Assembly: GCF_900169485.1 (NCBI RefSeq)
Contig: NZ_LT821227.1
Location: 1,364,001-1,428,000, forward strand
Direction of reading: 5' to 3'
DNA length: 64,000 bases
Source of the DNA: Phoenicibacter congonensis
Lineage (GTDB): Bacteria > Actinomycetota > Coriobacteriia > Coriobacteriales > Eggerthellaceae
Under the pieces are notes generated by a model that saw only the letters and a program-made list of their open reading frames with translations, had not been told where the DNA came from and did not search any database. Every line of letters begins with the position of its first letter. Position 1 is the stretch's first letter. Below, in pieces: positions 47,400 to 56,843 of this stretch. A program made the position numbers and the translations under genes.

Positions 47400-48506
47400 C
47401 TAGCTAAGCTTCATGTCTCCATCCTTTATCCAGCCGAGTTTACGGCATGCAACCCCAAATGCCCACGCAAGAAGAGCTGGGAGAACTACAGAAATGAGAA
47501 CTAGCCCAATCCAATCGAAAGTAGTGGGAACAATGGCCGCAGCCCCATCCATCAATGCTTCCGCAGAAGGATTAGTCCAACCGGTCCACACTCCGATGGG
47601 ACCAACAAGACCGCAGGTGCCCATGCCCGACGAAACGGCAGCTCCGTTCATTTCTAGTTTAAACACGCATGTAGAAAGTGGGCCAGTTATTGCGCTTGCA
47701 GCAATAGCGGGAATCCAAATTCTAGGATTGCGAACAATGTTTCCCATTTGAAGCATCGAGGTGCCAATGCCCTGCGACACAACTCCTCCCCAGCCGTTTT
47801 CCTTGAACGAAATAACAGCAAAACCAACCATGTTTGCACAACATCCAGCCAGTGCTGCGCCACCCGCAAGGCCTGTCAGACTCAACGCAGCACAAATTGC
47901 CGCCGATGAAATTGGTAATGTGAGTGCAATCCCCACTACAACCGAGACGATCACTCCCATTATCAGCGGTTCTTGTGTGGTCGCCCATTTAATCAAAGTT
48001 CCAACTACCATCGCGCCACCGCCAATTGGCGCAGCGATAAAGAATGCAACACCAACGCCGACAAGAATGGTGACGATTGGAGTAACAAGAATATCAACCT
48101 TAGTTTCCTTCGACACCAACTTACCAAATTCGGCAGCAACGATGGCAACCACATAAACTGCAAGCGGTCCGCCTGCTCCGCCCATCACATTGGTGGCATA
48201 TCCCACAGGAATTAGCGAAAATAAAACCATAGCAGGTGCATTTAACGCATACCCAATAGCAACTGCCATCGCTGGACCCACCATCGCGGACGCAAACTTG
48301 CCAATTGTATACCCTGTGCCCGCAATATCGATGAGCGACGTAGTCAAAAATGCGATTCCGAACTGCGTGCCAATGGTGTCCAGAATGGTTCCTACCAAAA
48401 GCGTACAAAAAAGCCCCTGCGCCATCGCGCTCAATGCATCCACGCCATACCTTTTGAGGCTCACTTCGACATCTTTTCGCTTGAAAAATGCTTTTACTTT
48501 ATCCAT
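47400..48506 (-). CDS. PTS EIIC_2-family membrane protein
   Basis: 368 aa with about nine helices, very Gly/Ala-rich. Features of the PTS_EIIC_2 family: DALSAMAQGLFCTLLVGTIL near the start, GYALNAPAMVLFSLIPVGYA, the central IGGGAMVVGTLI and C-terminal VGPIGVWTGW. The family is classed with phosphotransferase permeases, but substrate and EIIB/EIIA partners are usually unknown and none are encoded nearby. GGGAGG lies ten bases before the ATG. Divergent from the flavoprotein gene. Confidence 0.78.
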   Translation of the reverse strand: MDKVKAFFKRKDVEVSLKRYGVDALSAMAQGLFCTLLVGTILDTIGTQFGIAFLTTSLIDIAGTGYTIGKFASAMVGPAMAVAIGYALNAPAMVLFSLIPVGYATNVMGGAGGPLAVYVVAIVAAEFGKLVSKETKVDILVTPIVTILVGVGVAFFIAAPIGGGAMVVGTLIKWATTQEPLIMGVIVSVVVGIALTLPISSAAICAALSLTGLAGGAALAGCCANMVGFAVISFKENGWGGVVSQGIGTSMLQMGNIVRNPRIWIPAIAASAITGPLSTCVFKLEMNGAAVSSGMGTCGLVGPIGVWTGWTNPSAEALMDGAAAIVPTTFDWIGLVLISVVLPALLAWAFGVACRKLGWIKDGDMKLS

Positions 48507-48654
48507 TTTTAGAATCCTCCCTTAGAAATAATAAAGGTGAAGAACAAAATGAATAAGAGCAAACTGCATATTTATGCTCTTGCAAAATATAAATCGGCTA
48601 AATCTCGCCTTTTGAAAAGTTCTATAATCATGGCAATCTATCTAGGAGGCAAAA

Positions 48655-49185
48655 ATGAAAATTGTAGTTTTGAGCGCAAGCCCTCGCGAAGGCGGAAACA
48701 CATCAATCATGGTTGACGCTTTCAAAGAAGGTGCAGAAATCGCCGGAAACACCGTAGAGGTAATTGACGTTGCTTCGAAAAACATTGCACCATGCAGAGC
48801 CTGCCAGTACTGTTTTGAACACGAAGGCCAATGCGCGCAAGAAGACGACATGACAGCGATTCGCAAAACCCTAAAGGAAGCAGACATGCTTGTCTTAGCC
48901 AGCCCAATCTATTGGTTTGATGTTTCTGCGCAACTTAAGCTTGCTATCGATCGCCTTTATGCATTTGGCGGAACCGGCTTTAACTTTTCAAAAGTTGCCA
49001 TGCTCCTTGATTCAGGATCTGACGGAGTGTATGAAGCAGCAACGGCAGCCTTCAAAGGAATGTGTTCCTACCTCAAATGGGAAAACATGGGCATCATCAC
49101 AATTCCTGGAATGGTAAACAAAGGCGACATGGCAAACAATCCAAAACTTGATGATGTTCGCAAATTTGGAGCCTCGCTAAAATAA
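48655..49185 (+). CDS. Iron-sulfur flavoprotein / NADPH-dependent FMN reductase family
   Basis: 176 aa, flavodoxin-like fold. SASPREGGNTSIMVDAF is the FMN phosphate loop; CRACQYCFEHEGQC near residue 48 is the compact Cys motif of Isf-type proteins that bind a [4Fe-4S] cluster. ASPIYWFDVSAQLKLAIDR is typical of the family. Likely an electron carrier or quinone/flavin reductase in anaerobes. AGGAGG precedes the ATG and a TATAAT lies at 48623-48628. Confidence 0.85.
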   Translation: MKIVVLSASPREGGNTSIMVDAFKEGAEIAGNTVEVIDVASKNIAPCRACQYCFEHEGQCAQEDDMTAIRKTLKEADMLVLASPIYWFDVSAQLKLAIDRLYAFGGTGFNFSKVAMLLDSGSDGVYEAATAAFKGMCSYLKWENMGIITIPGMVNKGDMANNPKLDDVRKFGASLK

Positions 49186-49314
49186 ATGAGGAGAGAGTTG
49201 TAAGACACTTCAATTGTTGCATTTCTATTGGCAACTCTATTTGAAAAAGCAGCACTAAAAAAAGAACTTACAAACTCCGCGACGCTTGTTCTAAAAAATA
49301 ATCACAACAACCAT

Positions 49315-49341
49315 GCAGGGGATTTAGAGTTTATCCCCTGC
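49315..49341. terminator. Stem-loop between converging genes
   Basis: GCAGGGGAT (49315-49323) and ATCCCCTGC (49333-49341), perfect 9-bp stem, 9-nt loop. It lies between the flavoprotein (+) and ClC (-) gene ends, where a shared terminator is expected, but no long T run follows. Confidence 0.5.
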
Positions 49342-49445
49342 TTGCTTAATAATTCGAAATCTGGGAATGGCACTAGAGCTTAACAGCATCAATAATTTAT
49401 CGATGCGCATGAGTAAAAGATAATAATCTGTCCAAATCAGAAATC

Positions 49446-50783
49446 TTATTGCTTGGCCTGTTTGGCTAAAAGTTTTGTGGGAACTGGAAGATAGGCGCCG
49501 ATGAGACAAGCAATTCCAAACCACGGAAAACTCTCAACGGGAAAACACAAAAGAAGCGTGCCTATAGCCATCAAAGGTTTACGCTGAATGCCAGCTACAA
49601 GTGTTGCAGTTGTAATTGCTACGCAAAACATGTCGTTAAATCCACCAATAGAAGCAACGCCGTAGCCAAGCGCGATTCCTGCAAAAATGATGGGAAAAAA
49701 GTGTCCACCTTTCCAACCAAAATTGATGCAAAGAGGCGTCATGGCGCATTTTAAAAGACCTGTTGCAATCAGCAAACTACCCGGAACGACCGTCCACATT
49801 TCCATCAATTCAAAAGACTGAGACTCTCCAGAAAACAGTAAATATGGAAGCGGAATTGCGAGGATACCAAGCACAAGCCCAGCAATAACAGGCTTTAAAA
49901 CTTGACGCTCCCCCATTTTCTCACCCAGTTTCTTAAAAGCAAATGAAGACCCATGGAATATTAGAATTGCTGCATATGCAGAAATCACACAGGGTATCGC
50001 CCACCACAATTTATTTATGCCAGGAGTAACACCGCCAAAACGCGGTATTCCACTTTCAGTTCCAAAAATTGAAGTAAACAGAGCGATTCCTAAAGTTGCT
50101 CCAATTGCAGAAGCTGTGTACAACACAAGTTTCGCTCTGCGATGGAACTGAAAATTTGAAGGGTCGAAATCGTTCATACAATCTTCAGCTGTTGTAACAA
50201 CCCCTGCAAATGGAGAAGCAAAAATCGCAGAAAGTGCCGCTGAAAGCGTGGTGTCTGTAAGCAGCTTAACGCGTATTCCAGCTGCTTTTAGACTTGTGCC
50301 AATTCGCGTGCAGGCAGCCGCGATTATTCCCGTGAGGCCTGCTTCAGGACCAATCGAACCGCCACACACAATAGGTAGCAAAAATCCAACAACACTTGCG
50401 CCAGGTTTTTTTAAACTATAGCCACCAGTAGTTTTAACCTTCTCCATCACTGTCTCAAGCAATTCTGGCTCACCACCGACGCGCGATGTCCACATCCCAA
50501 TAATCAAACCTCCACTCACACAAAAAGCAAGTGGCAACCACCAAGTAGGAATGTTTGCGTTTATCAAAAGGCCAGAAATTAAGTTGTTGGAATCCACCCA
50601 AAGTAATTGAGTGAGAGCTGATGAGGCCCAGAAAACTGCCCACACAAAGAGGCCAATAACGAACCCAATAAAAACAGCGAGAAGAACCATCCCAAAGCCA
50701 ATTTCAGCTTTCTCTGAAGCGCTTTCAAGGGGCTTGCCTACCTCACCAACAAACTCTTTGTCTTTATTTTTACCATTTTTCAT
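49446..50783 (-). CDS. ClC-family chloride channel / antiporter
   Basis: 445 aa, about ten helices. The filter-type motif is present as GGSIGPEAGLTG near residue 145 and AIFASPFAGVVT near 195. The usual GREGP with its gating Glu is replaced by GSIGPEAG, where Glu follows Pro, as in divergent ClC branches. Anion transport is likely; exchanger or channel mode cannot be told. ATG has no ribosome site, and TATAAT ends seven bases upstream (50791-50796 complement), so the transcript is probably leaderless. Confidence 0.83.
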   Translation of the reverse strand: MKNGKNKDKEFVGEVGKPLESASEKAEIGFGMVLLAVFIGFVIGLFVWAVFWASSALTQLLWVDSNNLISGLLINANIPTWWLPLAFCVSGGLIIGMWTSRVGGEPELLETVMEKVKTTGGYSLKKPGASVVGFLLPIVCGGSIGPEAGLTGIIAAACTRIGTSLKAAGIRVKLLTDTTLSAALSAIFASPFAGVVTTAEDCMNDFDPSNFQFHRRAKLVLYTASAIGATLGIALFTSIFGTESGIPRFGGVTPGINKLWWAIPCVISAYAAILIFHGSSFAFKKLGEKMGERQVLKPVIAGLVLGILAIPLPYLLFSGESQSFELMEMWTVVPGSLLIATGLLKCAMTPLCINFGWKGGHFFPIIFAGIALGYGVASIGGFNDMFCVAITTATLVAGIQRKPLMAIGTLLLCFPVESFPWFGIACLIGAYLPVPTKLLAKQAKQ

Positions 50784-50860
50784 GCGTTGGATTATACGCC
50801 GTGGATGTCGAAAGGCGGGGCAGAGCGTGAAAGTTAACGAATCAACAGCACCCTCTTAAC

Positions 50861-50985
50861 AATGGTGCCAGACATGTTTCAATGGTGCCAGACATGAATT
50901 GCGATGGATCTTTAATCAGCGGTTTACATTGGTGTCAGACATAAAGTCGAAGGTACTTTTAAAAATGGTGCCAGACATGAATTGC
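50861..50985 (-). repeat. Small GTCTGGCACC cluster in reverse orientation
   Basis: Four copies, written GGTGCCAGAC or GGTGTCAGAC on the + strand (50864, 50884, 50931 and 50966). This is the only cluster right of 24 kb whose motifs all point to the minus strand. The rest of the spacer up to tRNA-Ala shows nothing. Confidence 0.85.
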
Positions 50986-51089
50986 GGCAGCAATAATGCC
51001 GACCTCGTTTGAACTTTAATAAGCGGATTTATATTGAATTTTTGATTCCTGAATTAATTACAAGAGATTACTACGAAACCTCAAAAGAA

Positions 51090-51165
51090 TGGTGGAGCTT
51101 AGGGGGCTCGAACCCCTGACCCCCTGCTTGCAAAGCAGGTGCTCTCCCAACTGAGCTAAAGCCCC
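51090..51165 (-). tRNA. tRNA-Ala (anticodon UGC)
   Basis: 76 nt with CCA. Loop TTTGCAA gives TGC. The acceptor contains the G3-U70 wobble that defines alanine tRNAs (GGGGCTT against AAGCTCC). Confidence 0.98.
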
Positions 51166-51191
51166 ACGCTTATAGGTCTCGCACTCTTCAA

Positions 51192-51268
<77 letters not shown>

Positions 51269-51470
51269 TCGAAAAGTGCGTTTCTTATCTTACTACACTT
51301 TCTGAATAGTTTCCAATTCTTTTTCTAAATTCTTAAAAATTTTTGAAACTTGTCTTTCCTCCATCAAGTGTTTGCAGATAAAACAACAATAAATGCTCCC
51401 TCGACTAGAAGAATAGTGCAGGCGTCATGGGGATTATTACAGAAAGACATGTGTTCAGCATCAAAATCCT

Positions 51471-54002
51471 TTAGCCATGCGTGCTAACAGAAAAACCTGT
51501 CGGAAACTTCGGGGTTACTATAATCGTGCCAAGCTCATCCGTGCAAAAAACCCTCACATCATGCTTTTGAAGGAGCCCTAACGCCTCGGATGATGGATGC
51601 CCATACCTGTTCCCCTTCCCGACAGAAATCAATGCGACTGATGGTTCTAGCTCATCCAGCAATGCATCGTCAACCGAAATTTTAGAGCCATGATGGCCGA
51701 TTTTAAAAATGTCAATTGTCCCAAGGTTTTCTTGCTGAAGCAACTGCCGAAGCGGTTCTTTTTCTGCATCTCCAGTAAGCAGAGCGCAAAATTCTGCCTC
51801 AGAATCGCTATTTGCATTACAAGAAACTTTAAGGCAAACACTATCTTCGTTCCCTCCTTCATTCGAGAATTCCATCGGCCACACAACCTTGCATGAAAAA
51901 TTCCCAGCTCGAACGCAATCACCAACTGTCAAACCGCACAACTCTTTCCCAGTGGCTTCTGTAGCGGCGGATCGAAGTCGATTGCATCCCTCACAAGCGC
52001 AAGTTTTCGCATCTGCGGCAGAATTAACAGCGCCTATGCTTTCGTAACTCCTAAGAACCTCCAAACAACCCATGTGGTCGTCATCGTGATGGGTTATTAG
52101 AACCCCATCTAGCGAAAATACGCCCAACTTAGCCAATCCTGTTCTTAATTTTGTTTCATTGTTCCCAGTATCAACGAGAAAATTGCAACCGTTGCTTTGA
52201 ATTAATATAGCGTCTCCCTGTCCCACATCTATAAAAGCAATTCGGTTTTGTGGAACGATGAAGGAGACAAAAACAAAAGCAAACGGCAGCATTATGCAAA
52301 CAGAAAGAGATGCGCAAGCCAGCCTTCTGCTTAATTTTGGCCAAACAACAATAAGACTTAGAGCGAGAAGAGCAGAGAATAAAATCGATAGAACCACGTC
52401 AAAATCCAACGGTATGCAAGCAAAAGGAATTCTGCCCAGAATTTCGACGCACTCGTAAAGCGGAAATGCAACAACAGATGCGCCAAAACAACAAAAACTC
52501 GCAATGGCGGGAAAAAAGATAGAAATCAGGGCTGTCAAAAGTCCAAACACGCACGCAGCAGAGAAAAGAGGAGTAGCAATCATATTAGCAATCACGGAAA
52601 TTGTCGATATTTGCGAAAAGATAGCAGCTGAAAAAGGTAGCGTCATCAAATTAGCTGCCATGGTGAGAGCAATCGGCTGAATGATGATGCCATTTGCGAC
52701 TTTATTTCTGCAATCAGCCCATGAACTAAACAATCGCGCAAACACAATTATCCCGAATGTCGAAGCAGAAGAGAGATATAGAGAAACCGATGTGCACGTT
52801 GAAGCATCGGCAACAATAAAAAGAATTATGCAAAGAGAAAGCGCGTTTAAAGAATCCGCGCGTCTTTCCTGGACACCAGCAATCAGACACAAAACCACCA
52901 TTATCGCTGATCTAACTGCCGAGATGGGAATACCAGAAAATAGAAGATAACAAAGAACAATTGCAACAGACGAAAACGAAGATGCGCGATGACTGACCTT
53001 GAATTTTTTTAGCAATAACAGAAAAAAGCTAACAACAATTGCAAGATGTGCGCCAGAAACGGCAACCGTGTGAGCCAACCCACAGACCTTAAACTCTTCG
53101 TATGTTCCATCATCTTCAATGGTGTTTTTATAGCCGCAAACTAAAGCCTGCAACAGCCCACCGCACTGCCCTCCGAAAGTCTCGAAATTGCGGATTGAAT
53201 CTCTGCGCATGTTCACAACTGCAGATAGGACAGGGTTTATCGAAACAGTTTCAGCTTTCGAAACCTTAAGGATTGAACAAACGGAGCGATTAAAGTTAAA
53301 GTCTTTAGACTCAGGCTTTAGACTCTTAAAAGTCCCTTTCACTTTCAGCTTTTCTCCCACCAAAACACATGTGTTCTTGTCAAGATAGGCGAGCACTCGC
53401 AAATCTCTGAAATCTTTCGAATTAAGCGAAAGAATTGTTTGATTACCAAACTCTCCCGTCGTGGAGTCTTCTAACACTTGCGCATCAATTTCTGCGACTG
53501 ACGAATTTAGTGCAATTATCGCGTTGGATTCTAGAGAAACGTTTTTGTAAACACCAAGCGTAGCACCTAGCATCAAAAAGCTAAGCAGAAGAAAAAGCCA
53601 TCGACGCTGCTTGTGGACACACGCAAACAAAGAGATTAAAAGACCGAACGCAAACACAGACAAAAGCGTGTTCTTCATGGAATCATCGAAACTTCGCGTA
53701 CCTAAAAAAGAGAGAAGACACGATCCCCAAAGAATGAGCGAACAAGGCAAAAGAAAAGGCATTGAAGGTTTGCGCGGCGTTTTATCGTCGATGACAACAT
53801 CGAAATTCGCACCTTGTTCGCCAGTCGAAATAGCAAAATCATGCCCAGCGCCATGAATGCTTCCAAACTTTTTCTTTCTGATTTTCAAAGTCGAAAAAGC
53901 TGAAACCAACTTTTGCAAAGAGAAGGGTAACCGCACCAAGAAGCTCAAGGCACAGAGCTTTTTCAGAAAGAATGAACGTAACTTTTTCAGTCGCCTAATC
54001 AC
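51471..54002 (-). CDS. comEC: DNA uptake channel protein ComEC/Rec2
   Basis: 843-aa inner-membrane channel for single-stranded DNA during transformation. A basic N-terminal region is followed by two helices and an OB-fold-like soluble part (EIDAQVLEDSTTGEF... LKVKGTF), then the Competence domain with about eight helices (VCGLAHTVAVSGAHLAIVVS), and the C-terminal MBL domain FIDVGQGDAILIQ, ITHHDDDHMGCLE, GHHGSKISVDD. All three parts are intact. GTG start at 54000-54002. It is the third gene of comEA-hypothetical-comEC. Confidence 0.93.
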   Translation of the reverse strand: MIRRLKKLRSFFLKKLCALSFLVRLPFSLQKLVSAFSTLKIRKKKFGSIHGAGHDFAISTGEQGANFDVVIDDKTPRKPSMPFLLPCSLILWGSCLLSFLGTRSFDDSMKNTLLSVFAFGLLISLFACVHKQRRWLFLLLSFLMLGATLGVYKNVSLESNAIIALNSSVAEIDAQVLEDSTTGEFGNQTILSLNSKDFRDLRVLAYLDKNTCVLVGEKLKVKGTFKSLKPESKDFNFNRSVCSILKVSKAETVSINPVLSAVVNMRRDSIRNFETFGGQCGGLLQALVCGYKNTIEDDGTYEEFKVCGLAHTVAVSGAHLAIVVSFFLLLLKKFKVSHRASSFSSVAIVLCYLLFSGIPISAVRSAIMVVLCLIAGVQERRADSLNALSLCIILFIVADASTCTSVSLYLSSASTFGIIVFARLFSSWADCRNKVANGIIIQPIALTMAANLMTLPFSAAIFSQISTISVIANMIATPLFSAACVFGLLTALISIFFPAIASFCCFGASVVAFPLYECVEILGRIPFACIPLDFDVVLSILFSALLALSLIVVWPKLSRRLACASLSVCIMLPFAFVFVSFIVPQNRIAFIDVGQGDAILIQSNGCNFLVDTGNNETKLRTGLAKLGVFSLDGVLITHHDDDHMGCLEVLRSYESIGAVNSAADAKTCACEGCNRLRSAATEATGKELCGLTVGDCVRAGNFSCKVVWPMEFSNEGGNEDSVCLKVSCNANSDSEAEFCALLTGDAEKEPLRQLLQQENLGTIDIFKIGHHGSKISVDDALLDELEPSVALISVGKGNRYGHPSSEALGLLQKHDVRVFCTDELGTIIVTPKFPTGFSVSTHG

Positions 54003-54010
54003 AGGAGTCT

Positions 54011-54400
54011 CTAGCTATCAAACGACGAAATAATATTTGAACAGGGCATTGAAAATAAAGCCAGAGCATGACCATCTAAAAGCGGACGAGTACGCAGGAT
54101 GCAACGAATCTGATGTTTAACAATGATTATCAAAAGGCGCTGCTTTTTAGTGCTAATTTTTGATTCTTTGCATGGTCCGAACCGGTCCACAATTGCACAA
54201 GACCTACATGCAGAAAAACAGTACCTAAATAAAAACCGTCCCAATTCAACAGCAATTAAAAACGACATCGGAATTTCTGAAACATTTACCACAGGAATAC
54301 AAATCAATGCAAATCTATTGCTTGATTTTTGTCGTACGCACTTCACGATAACTTGTGGAGTAAAAAACAATGCAAGCTGGATTTTTAAATTCAAACGCAT
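54011..54400 (-). CDS. Hypothetical protein between comEA and comEC
   Basis: 129 aa, with hydrophobic RFALICIPVVNVSEIPMSFL and several Cys. It is not recognised. Evidence for a real gene: the ATG has AGGAG six bases upstream, it overlaps the end of comEA by ten bases, and it stops eight bases before comEC, so it tiles the gap exactly. Against it: its composition is odd and a competing 96-codon frame exists on the other strand. Confidence 0.45.
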   Translation of the reverse strand: MRLNLKIQLALFFTPQVIVKCVRQKSSNRFALICIPVVNVSEIPMSFLIAVELGRFLFRYCFSACRSCAIVDRFGPCKESKISTKKQRLLIIIVKHQIRCILRTRPLLDGHALALFSMPCSNIISSFDS

Positions 54401-55074
54401 ATCTGACTCCTAATGGACTCAAGAGTCTTTACACCAATTCCACTAACATTCGTTAAATCGTCGACGGACTTAAAGGAGCCGTTTTGCTTTCGGTACTCAA
54501 TGATTTTTTGCGCCTTAGAAGGACCAATGCCTGAAATTGTTTGTAGAAGTGAGGCATCTGCGGTGTTTATGTTTACCTTCCCCGCTCCCGACGCACCACC
54601 GCTTCCTTGCAAAGTAGATGCTCCCGAACTTCTCTTTGCAGCCGAACCCGAAAGTGTTTCGTCCGCAGCACCATCAGCATCGACCTCAGGCTCGACTTTA
54701 GCTGGGATGATAATCTGTTCGCCATCCTCGCATTTCTTTGCTAAATTCACAGAATTTAGATCGGCATTCTCTGTCGCTCCGCCGGCCAGCTCAATAGCCT
54801 GAGACACACGCGCATCGGCATCTAGCTCTTGCAGCCCTGGATTATTAACTTCCCCTGCGACATGAACAAATATTTTTTTAGAATCAACAACATCATCTTT
54901 AGAATTCACGCTTTCGACCTCAAATCCCGAATTTTCACCAGTGGTAAAAACATTAAAAGCAAAGTAAGCAATCGCAACTATAAGAAGCAAGGCGATTCCT
55001 ACCATATAGACTGGCTTTTGGTTCTTCTCTTTTTCATCCTCCTTGAAATTAGAGGCAAATTCTTGGAATGGCAC
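54391..55074 (-). CDS. comEA: Competence DNA receptor ComEA
   Basis: Membrane-anchored receptor that binds double-stranded DNA and passes it to ComEC. About 227 aa. One transmembrane helix (about 20-40), an SLBB domain (FVHVAGEVNNPGLQEL... CEDGEQIIIPAK), a Ser/Gly linker, and two helix-hairpin-helix motifs (VNINTADASLLQTISGIGPS and VDDLTNVSGIGVKTLESIR). The frame starts at ATG 55089, but AAGGAGG sits directly before a GTG five codons in (55074), so that is the probable start. Upstream lies the block shared with RAYT genes. Confidence 0.9.
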   Translation of the reverse strand: MPFQEFASNFKEDEKEKNQKPVYMVGIALLLIVAIAYFAFNVFTTGENSGFEVESVNSKDDVVDSKKIFVHVAGEVNNPGLQELDADARVSQAIELAGGATENADLNSVNLAKKCEDGEQIIIPAKVEPEVDADGAADETLSGSAAKRSSGASTLQGSGGASGAGKVNINTADASLLQTISGIGPSKAQKIIEYRKQNGSFKSVDDLTNVSGIGVKTLESIRSQICV

Positions 55075-55107
55075 AAGCACCTCCTTCATTCAAATTGCTA
55101 ACTCAAA

Positions 55108-55200
55108 AGCCTAGCTTGAACAATCCAAAAAACTAAGAAAGAATTACCCACCAAAAGTGAATAAACAAGTGTTGAACGAGTGAATACAGAAATGAAAAAA
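55108..55200 (-). promoter_or_regulatory. RAYT-type conserved block upstream of comEA
   Basis: AGCCTA (55108-55113; TAGGCT on the gene strand, 34 bp before the comEA GTG). Exactly 20 bases further come TAAGAAAGAA, then CCACCAAAAGTGAATAA and GTGTTGAACGAGTGAA. The RAYT 3 upstream region has AGCCTA, 20 bases, TAAGAAAGAA, TATCCAAAACTGATGA, GTGTTGAATAAGTGAA. The match in both bases and spacing is too good for chance. Confidence 0.7.
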
Positions 55201-55265
55201 TGCACTGACACTGGGAAAATAATACAGAATCTAAATGAAATTGCCGCTTTTGCAGATGAGACACA

Positions 55266-55595
55266 TTCATGTCTGGCACCAGTGTAAATGGCCGACAATC
55301 ATGACTGGCACCAGTGTATAAATCGTGGTTACACAGGCATAATTGACTGGAGTCTAGGAAAATCGACGCCTTATTAAAGCGTTAATTCGACAGATAATAC
55401 AAAATTGAAGAAATGAAACATTTCTAATAATACATTTAAGTGCATGTCTGGCACCAGTGCTTCATGCCTGGCACCATTGTAAACTCACGACACAAATTCA
55501 TGTCTGACACTAATGCGTGATGACTGACCCCAGTGTTATTTCACGACACAAATTCATGTCTGGCACCAGTGCTTCATGACCGCCACCAGTGTAAA
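55266..55595 (+). repeat. GTCTGGCACCAGTG / GACTGGCACCAGTG cluster
   Basis: About ten copies between comEA and thiI, including pairs 20 bp apart (CATGTCTGGCACCAGTGCTT then CATGCCTGGCACCATTG). The GACTGGCACC variant first becomes common here. No gene is present. Confidence 0.82.
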
Positions 55596-55612
55596 TTGAA
55601 GCAAAAAGGGAT

Positions 55613-55632
55613 AAAAACTACCTAAAAGGTAG
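55613..55632 (-). terminator. Intrinsic terminator of thiI
   Basis: On the minus strand CTACCT, loop TTT, AGGTAG, then TTTTT (complement of 55632-55613), about 27 bp past the thiI stop. Confidence 0.7.
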
Positions 55633-55658
55633 CTAAGAGAAAAAATGATGAAAATAGA

Positions 55659-56840
55659 TTAGACTCTGTGGAGTTCTGCCGAAGCTACGATTTCGTCAAT
55701 CCACGAAGGATCAAAAAACTCTTCTTCCTTTTTGACCTCATCCAAATGCGCATGGGTTTCAGGCATTTTTGGCATAAACAAAGTACAACAATCCGAGGCG
55801 TCTTGCGATGATATTTCAAAAGTACCAAGCCTGATTGCCTCATCAATAATCTCGAGTTTGTCAAAGCCAATCAATGGACGAAGAACCATTTTTTCAGACG
55901 CATCAGAAGTGGCAATCATATTCTCTATTGTCTGAGAAGCAACCTGACCTAGACTTTCACCTGTAACAATCGCCTTGGCACCACATTGTTCAGCAAGTGC
56001 GTTAGCCACCTTAAACATGAGTCTGCGATAGAGAACAACACGAAGCTTCGGTGTGCAAGAAAGAGCAATTTTCCTCTGATAGTCGCCAATCGGGCAAACA
56101 AAATACTGGTGCATACAGCCACGTTTTGCAAGCACCCTGGCAATGTCGTCCACAAGGTATTCCGATTCGTCTCCAGTTTGAGGGCGACCCGAAAAATGCA
56201 CACCAATGCAAGTTGCCCCACGTTTCGCTATCTTCCAAGCTGCAACTGGAGAATCAATCCCCGAAGACAACAAGCATATAACCTTGCCTGAAGTGCCAAC
56301 TGGCAAGCCACCAACCCCAGCAATGGACCGCGCACAGACAAAGCACTGATTTTCAATCACCTCAACGTTAACGGTAACATCAGGTTCTTTCATCTTCACT
56401 TTCTTCTCAGGGAAAGCATTGCAAAGAACTTCGCCGATTTCCCGATTTAGAACCATGGAGTCAGGCTCAAAATTTGTGTGATTTCTCCTAGCCTGCACTT
56501 TAAAAGTCTGAAACTCACCTGCATCAGCCAACGCCTCAACCGCAAGCTCTTTCATGGTGTCATATTCAGCAAGACACTTAAAACCTGCCGAAACCCTCTG
56601 AATTCCGGGTATTGTGGCAATAAACTCCTGCGCACGCACCTGTTCATCGTGCGTTGTTCCTTCCTTTAAGAAGACAACTATTCGCCCGCTAATACGATGA
56701 CAAGCGGAAACAGGAAAATCGCAAGTAAGAGCTTTTATATTGTCTACAAGCTTCTGTTCAAACCTACCGCGATTGTGCCCTTTTAGACCAATTTCGTGGT
56801 AATGAACGAGAACGACACGCTGGAAAGTGTCAGCTGCCAT
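55659..56840 (-). CDS. thiI: tRNA 4-thiouridine synthetase ThiI
   Basis: 393 aa. N-terminal ferredoxin-like and THUMP domains (HEIGLKGHNRGRFEQKL... ISGRIVV), then a PP-loop ATP-pyrophosphatase with CLLSSGIDSPVAAWKIA near residue 187. It makes s4U8 in tRNA and can supply sulfur for thiamin. The C-terminal rhodanese domain of the E. coli protein is absent, as in Bacillus. No ribosome site: its ATG is three bases after the rpoZ stop, so translation is coupled. Confidence 0.95.
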   Translation of the reverse strand: MAADTFQRVVLVHYHEIGLKGHNRGRFEQKLVDNIKALTCDFPVSACHRISGRIVVFLKEGTTHDEQVRAQEFIATIPGIQRVSAGFKCLAEYDTMKELAVEALADAGEFQTFKVQARRNHTNFEPDSMVLNREIGEVLCNAFPEKKVKMKEPDVTVNVEVIENQCFVCARSIAGVGGLPVGTSGKVICLLSSGIDSPVAAWKIAKRGATCIGVHFSGRPQTGDESEYLVDDIARVLAKRGCMHQYFVCPIGDYQRKIALSCTPKLRVVLYRRLMFKVANALAEQCGAKAIVTGESLGQVASQTIENMIATSDASEKMVLRPLIGFDKLEIIDEAIRLGTFEISSQDASDCCTLFMPKMPETHAHLDEVKKEEEFFDPSWIDEIVASAELHRV

Positions 56841-56843
56841 GGT

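Noticed and set aside
54123-54413. 96-codon + strand frame between comEC and comEA
   Set aside because: The opposite frame (54011-54400) has a good ribosome site and operon-like fit; this one has neither.
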